DNA of 40,298 bases, from contig JAJZKA010000013.1 in the NCBI GenBank assembly GCA_021809805.1, positions 1-40,298 of the forward strand, in the 5' to 3' direction. Made by a program: the position numbers and the translations under genes. This DNA is from Actinomycetes bacterium (GTDB lineage Bacteria; Actinomycetota; Acidimicrobiia; Acidimicrobiales; Bog-793). The notes below the pieces were generated by a model. It had not been told where the DNA came from. It worked only from the letters and a program-made list of their open reading frames with translations, and did not search any database. This document shows positions 1-8,222 of this stretch, piece after piece. How positions within the stretch are numbered: position 1 is the stretch's first letter; each line of letters opens with the position of its first letter.

Positions 1-79
1 GGCGGAAAACGCCGAGGCGTTGGTCGCCCGCTCGGGCCGCGAGGAAGCGTGTCGGAATGTTCCGGATGCGACTCAGGCC

Positions 80-1459
80 TCAAGGAGCAGTGACTGGACC
101 GGGCTCGGGACGTGCTGCGTCGGCTCGGACCCGTGGCATCGAAGCGGCGTGGTGGAGCATCCGCAGCGGGATCACCATCAAGCTCACGACGATGACGAGG
201 CCCGTCGCGGTGAGCAGTGCGCCGGCGATGGCGACGAGCGCTGGCGCTTCGGCAGCGAGCCCTGCGCATAAGCAGGCCACGGCCGCGGTCACCGAACCAT
301 ACGCCGCGCCCGCGGAGGTGTGGTCGTAGAGATCAGAGAACATGAGGGGCTTGCCGGTCGGTCCGGAGGCGATCGAGCGGGAGCGCAGTGCCGACCACAC
401 GACGAATGGGACCACCTTGTAGGAGTGGCCGACCAATGCTTCGAGCAGCCAGCCGCCGAAGGCCGCCAGGGCCGCGGCGGCGAGCGACGTCCCGAGCCGT
501 GCGTCCCCGGTCATCTCGATGGCGGCGGCGAGAGAGAGCGCCGCACCGAGGACCAGCCAGCCGGCCGAGGTGATGACGAAGACGAGGTGCAGGTCGGCCT
601 TCCGGCGGCGATGACGGACGTGGGCGGTGAGGGACACGAGATGCGCACCAAGACCGGTGGTCATGAGGACCGCTCCGATGCCGGCGAGGGGGGCGATGTT
701 CCACGCCAGACCGGGGGTTATCAGCAAGACACCGCCACCAACACCCACGACGGCCACACGTGGGGCCCGCCTCGGTCCGGGGACGTGGGCGAGCATGAAC
801 ATCGGCCAGAGCTTCTCGGCGACGCCGATGTAGGTCATGCCGAGCCAGCCGAACATTCCGAGCACGCCCATCGCGAGATCGACGTGGCCGGCGAGCACAA
901 ACCAGTTCGCTTGACGGTCGCCGATGAAAGTGACGCCCAGGAATCCCGTGAGCAGGGCACCGGCCAGCGCGACGCGAAGGGCGAGGACAGGTACGCCCTT
1001 GCCGCGAGCGCGGAGCGGTCCGGAGAGGTTGACCGCGAGGAGCACGAGGGCGACGCCGGTGAGCGCACCGCTGATCGCCGTCACCGCGACCTGTTCGGTC
1101 GCGACGCCAAGCGGCAGCATCCATGAAGCGGCGAGAAAGCTCACCAAGGTGGCGCGGGCGAGCCGAACAGAACGCAGCGGCCTTCCCGTGATGACGGGGG
1201 CGAACTGATGGGTCGCCCCGAGGATGCCGGTGGCGAGGGTCGCCAGCACGCCGAGGTGGACCGCGGCGACGACCGGGTTCGATGTCGGATCGGTGGCGGC
1301 GGCGCTGCGCGCGAAGACCCAGGCGACACCGCATCCGATGAGTCCGACCGCGGCGGCGAGGAGAAAGCTCAAAGGGACCGATGGAGGCGGGACGGAACCG
1401 GGCACCCCGGAGGGACGCTGCGCCCAGGAGCCAGCCACGGTGCGCGCTTCAGGCGGCAT
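80..1459 (-). CDS. Polytopic heme-copper-oxidase-subunit-I-like membrane protein
   Basis: A 459-residue integral membrane protein with about 12 hydrophobic segments. Histidines sit in or next to membrane helices, for example in the HLGVLATLATGILGATHQF stretch near residue 70 and in an AGHVDLAMGVLGMFGWLGM stretch near residue 190. This spacing resembles the subunit I / NnrS-like membrane proteins of heme-copper oxidase relatives, but I do not see the full set of six haem and copper ligands, so oxidase activity is not claimed. The ATG at 1459 lies inside the end of the upstream 98-residue gene, so translation is probably coupled, which would explain the weak ribosome site. The divergent neighbours are a DUF2249 and a DUF59 protein, families often found near NO or O2 handling genes. 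The membrane-protein call is firm; the family call is moderate. Confidence 0.75.
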   Translation of the reverse strand: MPPEARTVAGSWAQRPSGVPGSVPPPSVPLSFLLAAAVGLIGCGVAWVFARSAAATDPTSNPVVAAVHLGVLATLATGILGATHQFAPVITGRPLRSVRLARATLVSFLAASWMLPLGVATEQVAVTAISGALTGVALVLLAVNLSGPLRARGKGVPVLALRVALAGALLTGFLGVTFIGDRQANWFVLAGHVDLAMGVLGMFGWLGMTYIGVAEKLWPMFMLAHVPGPRRAPRVAVVGVGGGVLLITPGLAWNIAPLAGIGAVLMTTGLGAHLVSLTAHVRHRRRKADLHLVFVITSAGWLVLGAALSLAAAIEMTGDARLGTSLAAAALAAFGGWLLEALVGHSYKVVPFVVWSALRSRSIASGPTGKPLMFSDLYDHTSAGAAYGSVTAAVACLCAGLAAEAPALVAIAGALLTATGLVIVVSLMVIPLRMLHHAASMPRVRADAARPEPGPVTAP

Positions 1460-1745
1460 CGCCGGTGCTCTGGGACGGTGCCCCAGTCACGCTGTGGGCG
1501 GGCGCGGCTCGCCGCAGTTCGCATGCGCTGCGGTGGATTCGTGACGTTGCACTTGTCTCGTCTCGCAACTCTCGGGCGAAGTCGACCACGCGTCCGAACG
1601 CGCGAGCGCTGACCCTGCAGGGCTGGTGGGGTCCGATGGATGCCGCGACGCCCTGCGCCTGGCCCGCTGCGCGAAGCCCTTCGAGCACTCCCGCACGCTC
1701 GCGCACGTGCGTGGCCCGTGCGATCCGGTCGGTTCTCCTTGGCAA
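1449..1745 (-). CDS. Small basic protein of unknown function
   Basis: A 98-residue arginine-rich protein starting at TTG 1745. The start is supported by a strong Shine-Dalgarno, AAGGAGGAGG, ending about six bases upstream. Its stop at 1449-1451 overlaps the ATG of the following membrane-protein gene, a typical coupled arrangement. The first half looks helical and contains a GVLEGLRAAGQAQGVAAS stretch; two cysteines lie in PHQPC and SAC contexts. I recognise no family. It is the first gene of the minus-strand transcript and sits back to back with the DUF2249 gene, so a regulatory or accessory role is possible. The main doubts are the low-complexity C-terminal third and the lack of a known homologue. 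Confidence 0.45.
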   Translation of the reverse strand: MPRRTDRIARATHVRERAGVLEGLRAAGQAQGVAASIGPHQPCRVSARAFGRVVDFARELRDETSATSRIHRSACELRRAAPAHSVTGAPSQSTGDAA

Positions 1746-1826
1746 CCTGTTCCTCCTCCTTGCCCCGTGGTATAACTCTACTGGAAACTAGACAAAAAGC
1801 TGAGGAGAAGCGAGAGGAGCGGCGAA
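1746..1826. promoter_or_regulatory. Divergent promoter region
   Basis: This 81-base gap separates two divergent genes and is strikingly AT-richer than its surroundings. It holds TATAAC at 1771-1776 followed by an A-rich run. On the opposite strand TTGTCT and TATACC lie about 15 bases apart. A loose inverted CTA...TAG repeat is present. This is where promoters and any shared operator for both operons must lie; the exact boxes are inferred. Confidence 0.5.
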
Positions 1827-2048
1827 ATGGCCGTTGTTGATGCCCGCCCGATCATCGCCGCGGGCGACGAGCCTTTCGAGACGATCATGGCTGCCGTCGC
1901 AGGGCTCGGGGAACTCGAGGAGCTGGTAGTGCTCGCTCCCTTTGAGCCCGTTCCGCTCGAGGGGGTCCTGTCCTCCCAGGGTTTCACCTACGAGGCGGTT
2001 CACCTCGAAGGCGAGGACTGGCAGGTGACCTTCAGGCGCGAGGCATGA
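1827..2048 (+). CDS. DUF2249 domain protein
   Basis: A 73-residue protein that matches the DUF2249 fold from end to end: an N-terminal DARP-like strand (VVDARPI), a central helix, LVVLAPFEPVPLEGVLSSQG, and a C-terminal strand ending in WQVTF. DUF2249 proteins are small TusA-like domains found beside hemerythrins, nitrite/NO reductase genes and Fe-S assembly factors; their chemistry is not settled. A GAGGAG ribosome site precedes the ATG. The gene overlaps the next one by four bases (ATGA), so the two are translationally coupled and the pair is likely one functional unit. No catalytic cysteine is visible, which argues against a sulfur-carrier role of the TusA kind. Confidence 0.85.
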   Translation: MAVVDARPIIAAGDEPFETIMAAVAGLGELEELVVLAPFEPVPLEGVLSSQGFTYEAVHLEGEDWQVTFRREA

Positions 2049-2428
2049 GCATTCCCGAGGGCGCTCCTGTGCCGCGCAGCGCGAAGCTCTCCATCGGCCC
2101 GACACGGGAGCGCGGCGAGCCGTCTTCGACCGTCGAGGCGGTGTGGCGCGCGCTCGGGTGTGTCTATGACCCAGAGCTTTGCCTGGACGTCGTCGCCCTG
2201 GGCCTCATCTACGGGGTGCAGGAGGACGAGAGCGGCGTGCACGTGGAGATGACGCTCACGACTCCGGGCTGCCCGGCTGCCGAGGCGATGCCGGAGATGG
2301 CGAGGAGTGCGGTGCAAGACGCCGTTGGTCAACAGGTGCAGGTTGAGGTGCGGCTCGTCTGGGAGCCACCGTGGAGCCCGGCGATGATGCAGGAGAGTGC
2401 CGCCGTCGCGCTCGGCTTGCGGCGCTAG
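2045..2428 (+). CDS. MIP18/DUF59 family Fe-S assembly protein (SufT/PaaD-like)
   Basis: A 127-residue protein of the MIP18 (DUF59) family. Hallmarks are the DPELCLDVVALGLIYGV segment near residue 40, the TTPGCPAAEAMPEMA segment with the conserved cysteine near residue 77, and a WEPPWSPAMM end motif. Members help mature Fe-S proteins (SufT) or form part of phenylacetyl-CoA epoxidase (PaaD); with no paa genes nearby, the Fe-S assembly role is favoured. The family signature usually reads DPEIPVNIVDLGLIY, so the cysteine in DPELC is slightly unusual. It is coupled to the DUF2249 gene by an ATGA overlap. Confidence 0.85.
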   Translation: MSIPEGAPVPRSAKLSIGPTRERGEPSSTVEAVWRALGCVYDPELCLDVVALGLIYGVQEDESGVHVEMTLTTPGCPAAEAMPEMARSAVQDAVGQQVQVEVRLVWEPPWSPAMMQESAAVALGLRR

Positions 2429-3273
2429 CCCAGCCGCAGGACGTCCGCACCAACAATGGTGGCCATGACCTCCCCGAGCGCGTGGTGCGCGCAGGCCATC
2501 CCCTGCGCCTCCTGGTAGAGATTTCACAGGCCCGGAGGCGGTCTGTGGTGTCGGTGGCCGGAGGAGATCGCCGATCGCGCGTTCGACGACGCTCAACCGC
2601 CCAGACCCCCGCGCCGGCGCGCATGTGGTCGCTCGCCACGAGCTCTGAGCAGAACCTGGAGAGCCCGAGGTGGAGCCAATGGTCTCTCCCGACGCCTCTG
2701 GCGAGCGATCACGGGGCTCGATCCATGCGCACTGCCCTCGAGCCGCGAGCGGTGCTGGCGGCTCGATTGGGTGATCGACTCGATCGCCGGGCGTCTCGGA
2801 CGCCATCCCCCGGGGACCTCTCGTGCGACGGTGTCGCAAAGCACGCCGACCAGCGTTTTGTCCTCCTCTGGGTGGGTCCCGGCAGGCGTCCGGGCGCTGG
2901 CACTGGTGGGAACGATCGCGGCGTCGCGACCACACCAATGGGGATGATCCTGCACCAGCACGAGAGCGCCTTGGTTGCCTCGGCGCTGTAGTGCTTGAGC
3001 AGCCCGTCGCTCGTGAGGGAAGCGATGTATTGCGGGAGCCTCCGTGCGGATCGACCCGGGCCATCTGGACCCAGCCTGGTCGGCACGTCGCCGAGCGTCG
3101 AGGCGAGCAGGGTCCCGGCACCGAGCGTTCGCTTCCACAGCCTGGGAGGCTCGCCAACGCGCGACAGCGGTGCGACAATCGTCGTCCGTGTCGGGCGGTG
3201 TGGTTGGGGGGTTCAGGGCTCGATGGGCCGCTGCCGCGGCGTCGGTCCAGCGTCACGTCGAGGAGACGCTTCG
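2429..3273. other. Gene-poor stretch, possible decayed coding DNA
   Basis: 845 bases without a gene I can support. All three minus-strand frames hold medium-length open stretches, and protein-like runs hop between two frames around 2960-3040 (SLTSDGLLKHYSAEATKA in one frame, ALVLVQDHPHWCGRDAAIV in the next). This is what a frameshifted remnant would look like, but I cannot name a parent family. A 24-codon minus-strand reading frame with a good ribosome site lies at 2425-2499. Confidence 0.35.
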
Positions 3274-4095
3274 GTGGGCCAGGTGACCGCCAGCATCGAG
3301 AGGACCGCGCGGACCGCATCGCGGCGGCGCTTGTTCCGGCGCGTCGCGATCGAGACAGCCCTGGCCGTGGCCGGCTCGACCGCCGCGTGCTACCTCTTGT
3401 ATCTGGCGCTCGGCCTGCAGTTCCCCCCCGGGGGGATCAACGGGGTGGTGATGCTCGTGGCGCCGATCGCCACACCCTTGGTCGTTGCTCCCTTTGTCGC
3501 CCTTCCCTTCGCTCGGTCAGGCGAGCGGATCGCCCGGCTGCTGGAAGAGGTCGACGAGACCCGACGCCAACTCGCCCGGGAGGTCACTGAGCGGACCGCG
3601 GTCCAGCAGCGCCTCGAGGAGCTGGTCTGGTGCGACCCGCTCACTGGACTGCTCAATCGACGGGGGTTCTTCAACCTCACCGGCGCCCGCGCCGCTCGCG
3701 ACCTTGCGCTCTTTGTCCTCGATGTCGATGACTTCAAGCGAGTCAACGATAGTTGGGGCCACGCGGCCGGTGACGCCGTCCTGCGCAGCATCGGCACGGA
3801 GCTCTCAAACGCCGTACCTGGTTGCGAGGTGGCCCGTCTTGGTGGCGATGAGTTCGCCGTCATCGTCGATGTGGCCCATGCCGAGGCGCTCGCGCAGGTC
3901 GCCGTGCACCTTGCCGGGGTGCAGGTCGTCCTCCCAGACGGCAGTGAGACGACTGTGAGCTGTTCCGCAGGCTGGGCGCCGCTGCCATCTCGCGGGTCGG
4001 TGGACTCTGCCCTCGCAGCTGCCGACGAGGCGATGTACGCGGCCAAGCGTCGGCGTGCCAATGCCCTCCGCTTGGCGGACGAAGCCCTTGGCTGA
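3274..4095 (+). CDS. Membrane-anchored diguanylate cyclase (GGDEF domain)
   Basis: I choose GTG 3274 because GAGGAG lies eight bases upstream; the open frame extends to 2995 but that part is low-complexity. The 273-residue product has two transmembrane helices at about residues 24-48 and 55-78, a short linker helix (about 81-115) and a GGDEF domain from about 119. The catalytic signature is intact: DPLTGLLNRR, LDVDDFKRVNDSWGH and GGDEF at 190-194, so synthesis of cyclic di-GMP from two GTP is expected at the inner face of the membrane. The product-inhibition I-site (RxxD five residues before GGDEF) is missing; the residues there are VPGC. No sensor domain is visible apart from the membrane segment. 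The gene appears monocistronic. Confidence 0.88.
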   Translation: MGQVTASIERTARTASRRRLFRRVAIETALAVAGSTAACYLLYLALGLQFPPGGINGVVMLVAPIATPLVVAPFVALPFARSGERIARLLEEVDETRRQLAREVTERTAVQQRLEELVWCDPLTGLLNRRGFFNLTGARAARDLALFVLDVDDFKRVNDSWGHAAGDAVLRSIGTELSNAVPGCEVARLGGDEFAVIVDVAHAEALAQVAVHLAGVQVVLPDGSETTVSCSAGWAPLPSRGSVDSALAAADEAMYAAKRRRANALRLADEALG

Positions 4096-4160
4096 TGCGT
4101 ACGCCCTGACAGCTGGACGCCCGGACGTCATGGCTAGGGTCTGAGCGGGCGAATGCCGAC

Positions 4161-4730
4161 TTGAATGATGCGATGACTCCCTTTGACGGTCGCAGCTACC
4201 AGGAGCGCTTCGACGCGCTGGCGGCATCGGGTAGCGATGTCCATGGCGAAGCGGCATTCGTGGCTTCGTTTGCACCAGCGAGCGTCCTCGACGCCGGATG
4301 CGGGACGGGGCGGGTAGCGATCGAGCTCGCGCGCCGCGGTATCGAGGTAGTCGGTGTCGACCTGGACGCCTCGATGCTCAGCGAGGCGCGCCGACGCGCT
4401 CCGTCGCTCTTGTGGATTGAGGCGGACCTCGCTCAGCTCGCACTTGGCCGCGTCTTCGATCTCGTGGTGCTCGCTGGCAACGTGCCCTTGTTCTGCCCTG
4501 AAGCCGGCCGCGTGGCGCTTTGTTCGGCATGTGCTGCCCACGTCGCTCCCGGCGGTCGGCTCGTCGCGGGTTTCCAGCTCGGAAGGGGTTTCCAACTCAG
4601 CGACTACGACGACGCACTGGCCGACCGCGGTCTCGTGCTCGCCGAACGCTATGGGACCTGGGACCGCAAGCCTTTCGAGAGCGATCGCGAGGACTATGCG
4701 GTATCGGTGCACCACCACGCCGCGCCCTGA
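4161..4730 (+). CDS. Class I SAM-dependent methyltransferase
   Basis: A 189-residue protein (TTG 4161; ATG 4173 is an equally plausible start) with the Rossmann-type methyltransferase core. Motif I reads VLDAGCGTGRVAIELARRG, followed by VVGVDLDASML at the end of strand 2 with the acidic residue that binds the ribose. A FDLVVLAGNV strand 4 and an APGGRLVAGF post-motif complete the SAM site. The substrate cannot be told from sequence; the protein is short with no extra domain, as in small-molecule methyltransferases. It follows the GGDEF gene after a 65-base gap and is convergent with the molybdopterin oxidoreductase, so it is probably transcribed alone or with the cyclase. Confidence 0.85.
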   Translation: MNDAMTPFDGRSYQERFDALAASGSDVHGEAAFVASFAPASVLDAGCGTGRVAIELARRGIEVVGVDLDASMLSEARRRAPSLLWIEADLAQLALGRVFDLVVLAGNVPLFCPEAGRVALCSACAAHVAPGGRLVAGFQLGRGFQLSDYDDALADRGLVLAERYGTWDRKPFESDREDYAVSVHHHAAP

Positions 4731-5343
4731 GCGCCCTGAGCGCACCGGGCTCGTCTGGCGCGTGCTGGCGATGGCGCGTGCCGGGCGAGAGCTACCGGAT
4801 TTCCGTGGTCGTCGGCGCCTTCTCGCGACGCGCGGCACCGGTGTTCCGCGCTTGATGTGGACGATCGTTGCCGTGCTTCGCCGACGCGCGGGCCGTGCGC
4901 GAACGCCGGGGCAGCGAAAGGCCATCGTTGCGGCGCTTATCGGCGACGGCTGAAGACTGCCCCTCTTTCGACGGGCGGATTCGAGGAGGGTCAGTATTCA
5001 GCCATCGCCGACCGCGCCGAGGACGGCTCTCGGGCGCGCACCGCCAGCTGCAGGGGTGTTCGCGCACCTCAGGTGCAGGTGGTCCTGGAGCGTCACGCCG
5101 CGAGATGCGCCATGCACCGGCGACGCTGGCGCGCGCCCTTTGCGTCGCGGGCTGGCCGCGCTCGCCTTCACCGGATGGCTACGTCGCCTGTTGCGCGGCG
5201 CAGGCCGATCCCACGGCGTTCACGGGCTCACTGGATCGAGGCGCGCTGGCGACGCGTCCGAGTACCAGATGCGCGTCAGATCTTGAGCACCTGGTGGCCA
5301 TGCGGACGTTGGTGCTGGTGGCGGCCTGACGGCGGTCGATACC
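4731..5343. other. Non-coding stretch between convergent genes
   Basis: 613 bases between the 3' ends of the methyltransferase and the molybdopterin oxidoreductase. I see no gene with a ribosome site and a recognisable product. A 60-codon plus-strand frame at 4771-4953 lacks a ribosome site. A perfect small hairpin, GCACCT-C-AGGTGC, lies at 5064-5076. Nothing else structured was found. Confidence 0.4.
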
Positions 5344-8193
5344 TCAGGTCGGGCGGAGGAAGGCGCGGCGTTTGGGCTTGACGGGCCGCATCAAGAACTC
5401 GGGTCGCCGCTCGCCACCCGGCCCGGTCGTGGCCCGAGCCATGGCGAGCCACTCGCGATAGACGGCCCGTGAGCGCTCGCGGTCCACGTAGACGTCGCCG
5501 TAGTGGTCATCGGGCGCCGCCGCCGAGAGCGTCACCTTCTGCAGCCAGCAGTGCATCCCCGACCAGGGGTCGGGCTGGACGGCAAAGGCGAGGTTCTGGT
5601 GCACGCCAGGATCGCTCCAATAGATCCGTTCGGAGTCTGGATCGCTCGAGGTGAAAGGCTGGACGTGGCTGCGGTAGCGCAGCAGCCAGGTATTGGGGCC
5701 ATCGGGGTGGCTCAAGTCGACCTGTCCAGTCACCCAGTGGCTGCCTTCGCCCTCGTGCAGGCGCCAGCGCCCCATGTGGTGGCTGAGGCCACACACACCG
5801 GGGCGGATCGCCTCGGTGAGCCACGCTCGGACCACGAGGTAGCCGATCGAGGTCGTGAGGCGGACGAGATCGCCGCTGTTGACCCCTTGGCGCGCCGCGT
5901 CGGTCGGGTTGAGCCACAGCGGATGGGCGTTGGCGAGCTCGTTCAGGTATTTGGCATTCCCCGAGCGGGTATGGATCAGTACGGGCAGGCGGAAGGTCGG
6001 CACGAGGACGAGCTCGCCGGCGTCGAGGTCGATGTGCCGGCGCGAGACGTGCGAGTCGATCGAGCCCGGGGTGCTGTGTTCGGCCCAGCCCCAGTCGCGC
6101 ATCGCGCTCGAGTACACCTCGAGGCGCCGAGACGGTGTGGGGAAACCGGCGGTGACCGTGCCGTCCTCGTGGGTGACCCCGACGGACCCGGCTTCGCCGA
6201 TGAGGGGTGGCTCGTCGTCTAGGCCCACAAGACGGCGCCGCACGCCCCGCTCATCGGTGACCGTTCCCTCGAGCTCGTGCTCGCCAAGGACGCGCTCGTC
6301 GAGGCGGTAGGCGGGACCACCGACCTCGACGGCACCGAACTTGCGCATGTAGGCGAGCGGCGTCAGGCCGGCCGCTGCGGCCTTGTCGGGGAGGCCGGGG
6401 ACCTCGTGCTCGAAGATCCAGCGGTAGTACTCGTCGACGGTGACCTTCTCGCCCGGCCGGTACGGCGACTCGAAGTGCCGACGGATGCCGAGGCTCCCGT
6501 CGGGGTCAATGCGCCAGGACAGCTCGATGAAGAACTCGTTCTCCTCCCACACCTCGCCGGGGTTGGCGTCGCGGGTGTCGGTGAAGGGAAGGCCGAGCTT
6601 GTCCATGGCAACGCGTCGCACGGGTTGGCGAAAGCTGAGCCACTTGCCCGTGTGGGTCTCGTAGGACATGGTGTCGTGTCGCTCGGGTGAGTGCCCCATC
6701 GGCAGCACGTAGTCGGCGAACTCTGCCGTCTCCGACCACGTCGGCGTGAGCGCCACGTGCAGTCCCACCTTGTCGGGGTCGCACAGTGCCTCGAGCCAGG
6801 TAAAGCCGTCCGGGGCCGTCCAGATCGGGTTCCAGACCCGCGAGAAGTAGACCGACAGCTTGCCGCGGCCCTCCTCGAGGAAATGCGGGAGCAGGATCGA
6901 CATCTCGTTCGTCGCGAGGGGGTACTCGGCCGGCCACGTGAGCTCGTTCCAGTGGTCGTGCGCCTCGGGGATCGTGGGACCCTTCGGGATGAACTTGTTC
7001 CAGCCGTTCGGACTCGTCCCGCCGACCGTGCCGATCGACCCGGTGAGCGCGAGCAGGAACCACAGCGAACGCGCAACCTGCCAGCCGCCGAGGTTCCCGG
7101 CACAAGCCGAGCGCCAGACGTGCGCAGAGAGGCGATGGTCGCAGTTTGCGACCAGCTTGGCGAGCGCCTCGATCTGTGCAACATCGATGTCCGCTTCGGC
7201 TGCTGCTCGCTCGAAGCTGTAGGGCGCGTAGTCCTGCTCGAGGTGCTCGAGGAACACCTCGAAGCTCATCTCGGCGTCTGGATGCAAGTTCTCCAGGTAC
7301 TCACGCCAGTTGAACCAGCGCTGCACGTAGTCGCGGTCGATCTGGCGGGTGCGGATCAGGTACGAGGCGATCGAGAGCAGGATTGCCGCCTCGCTGCCCG
7401 GCCAGGGCGAGAGCCAGAGATCCGCATGCGATGCGGTGTTGGAAAGGCGCGGGTCGACGACGACGAGCTGCGCCCCGTTGGCTTTGGCTTCCATGATCCG
7501 CTGGGCATGGGGGTTGAAGTAGTGCCCGGTCTCGAGGTGGCTGGAGAGCAGCAAGATGACCTTGGCGTTGGCGTGGTCGGGACTGGGGCGGTCGTATCCG
7601 GTCCACAGCGTCATGCCGAAGCGCGCCCCTGCGGAGCACACGTTGGTATGGCTGTTGTGGCCGTCCACACCCCACGCCTGCAAGAAGCGCTCGGCGAAGC
7701 CGTCCTCACCGGGGCGGCCGACGTGGTACATGACCTCCTCGGGCCGCCCGGCAGCGATCGAGGCGCGAATGCGCCCGGCGATGTCGTCGAGCGCCGTGTC
7801 CCAGCTCACCTGTTCCCAGGCGCCACCGCCGCGCTCGCCGGTGCGGCGCAGCGGGTGAAGGATGCGCTCGGGGTCCTCGAGCTGGCTGATCGTTGCGGGG
7901 CCCTTCGCGCAGTTGCGGCCGCGCGAGCCGGGATGCGCGGGGTTGCCTTCGAGCTTTTTGATCGACAGATCGCTCTTGTCGACGTAGGCGAGCAGCCCGC
8001 ACCCGGACTCGCAGTTGAAACATGTGGTCGGCACGAGCATGTACTCGTGGGCGACCTTTCTCGGATGTGCCTTCGCGTCGTGCTCGACGTGATGGTCCCA
8101 CTCCTCGACGGGTGGGAAGTTGGCGAGGTGCTCGTGGCGGTGCGCGCCTGGCAGCGGCGTCTCGCCGAGCGTGTCGGGGGTGATCCTCGGCAT
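5344..8193 (-). CDS. Molybdopterin oxidoreductase catalytic subunit (DMSO reductase family)
   Basis: The start is ATG 8193, preceded by AAAGGACGGAG; the frame stays open upstream but overlaps the next gene. The 949-residue product has an N-terminal [4Fe-4S] motif C58-x2-C61-x3-C65-x29-C95 (TCFNCESGCG ... RGRNCAKGPA), bis-MGD binding segments and the C-terminal molydopterin dinucleotide-binding domain. The Mo ligand is probably C186 in the NSHTNVCSAGARFG segment. There is no twin-arginine signal, so the enzyme should face the cytoplasm. Directly upstream on the same strand is its fused ferredoxin/NrfD partner, making a two-gene CISM complex of the polysulfide/tetrathionate/sulfite type. The substrate is not decidable from sequence; the adjoining rhodanese protein favours a sulfur compound over nitrate or arsenate. 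Confidence 0.9.
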   Translation of the reverse strand: MPRITPDTLGETPLPGAHRHEHLANFPPVEEWDHHVEHDAKAHPRKVAHEYMLVPTTCFNCESGCGLLAYVDKSDLSIKKLEGNPAHPGSRGRNCAKGPATISQLEDPERILHPLRRTGERGGGAWEQVSWDTALDDIAGRIRASIAAGRPEEVMYHVGRPGEDGFAERFLQAWGVDGHNSHTNVCSAGARFGMTLWTGYDRPSPDHANAKVILLLSSHLETGHYFNPHAQRIMEAKANGAQLVVVDPRLSNTASHADLWLSPWPGSEAAILLSIASYLIRTRQIDRDYVQRWFNWREYLENLHPDAEMSFEVFLEHLEQDYAPYSFERAAAEADIDVAQIEALAKLVANCDHRLSAHVWRSACAGNLGGWQVARSLWFLLALTGSIGTVGGTSPNGWNKFIPKGPTIPEAHDHWNELTWPAEYPLATNEMSILLPHFLEEGRGKLSVYFSRVWNPIWTAPDGFTWLEALCDPDKVGLHVALTPTWSETAEFADYVLPMGHSPERHDTMSYETHTGKWLSFRQPVRRVAMDKLGLPFTDTRDANPGEVWEENEFFIELSWRIDPDGSLGIRRHFESPYRPGEKVTVDEYYRWIFEHEVPGLPDKAAAAGLTPLAYMRKFGAVEVGGPAYRLDERVLGEHELEGTVTDERGVRRRLVGLDDEPPLIGEAGSVGVTHEDGTVTAGFPTPSRRLEVYSSAMRDWGWAEHSTPGSIDSHVSRRHIDLDAGELVLVPTFRLPVLIHTRSGNAKYLNELANAHPLWLNPTDAARQGVNSGDLVRLTTSIGYLVVRAWLTEAIRPGVCGLSHHMGRWRLHEGEGSHWVTGQVDLSHPDGPNTWLLRYRSHVQPFTSSDPDSERIYWSDPGVHQNLAFAVQPDPWSGMHCWLQKVTLSAAAPDDHYGDVYVDRERSRAVYREWLAMARATTGPGGERRPEFLMRPVKPKRRAFLRPT

Positions 8194-8222
8194 GGCTCCG
8201 TCCTTTGGGGTCGAAGGTGGGC

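Noticed and set aside
2000-3319. 439-codon minus-strand open frame
   Set aside because: Arginine/proline/serine-rich, no family, no ribosome site, and antisense to the DUF59 and GGDEF regions; a product of high GC.
4771-4953. 60-codon plus-strand frame with TPGQRKAIVAALIGDG end
   Set aside because: Looks partly protein-like but has no ribosome site or recognisable family.
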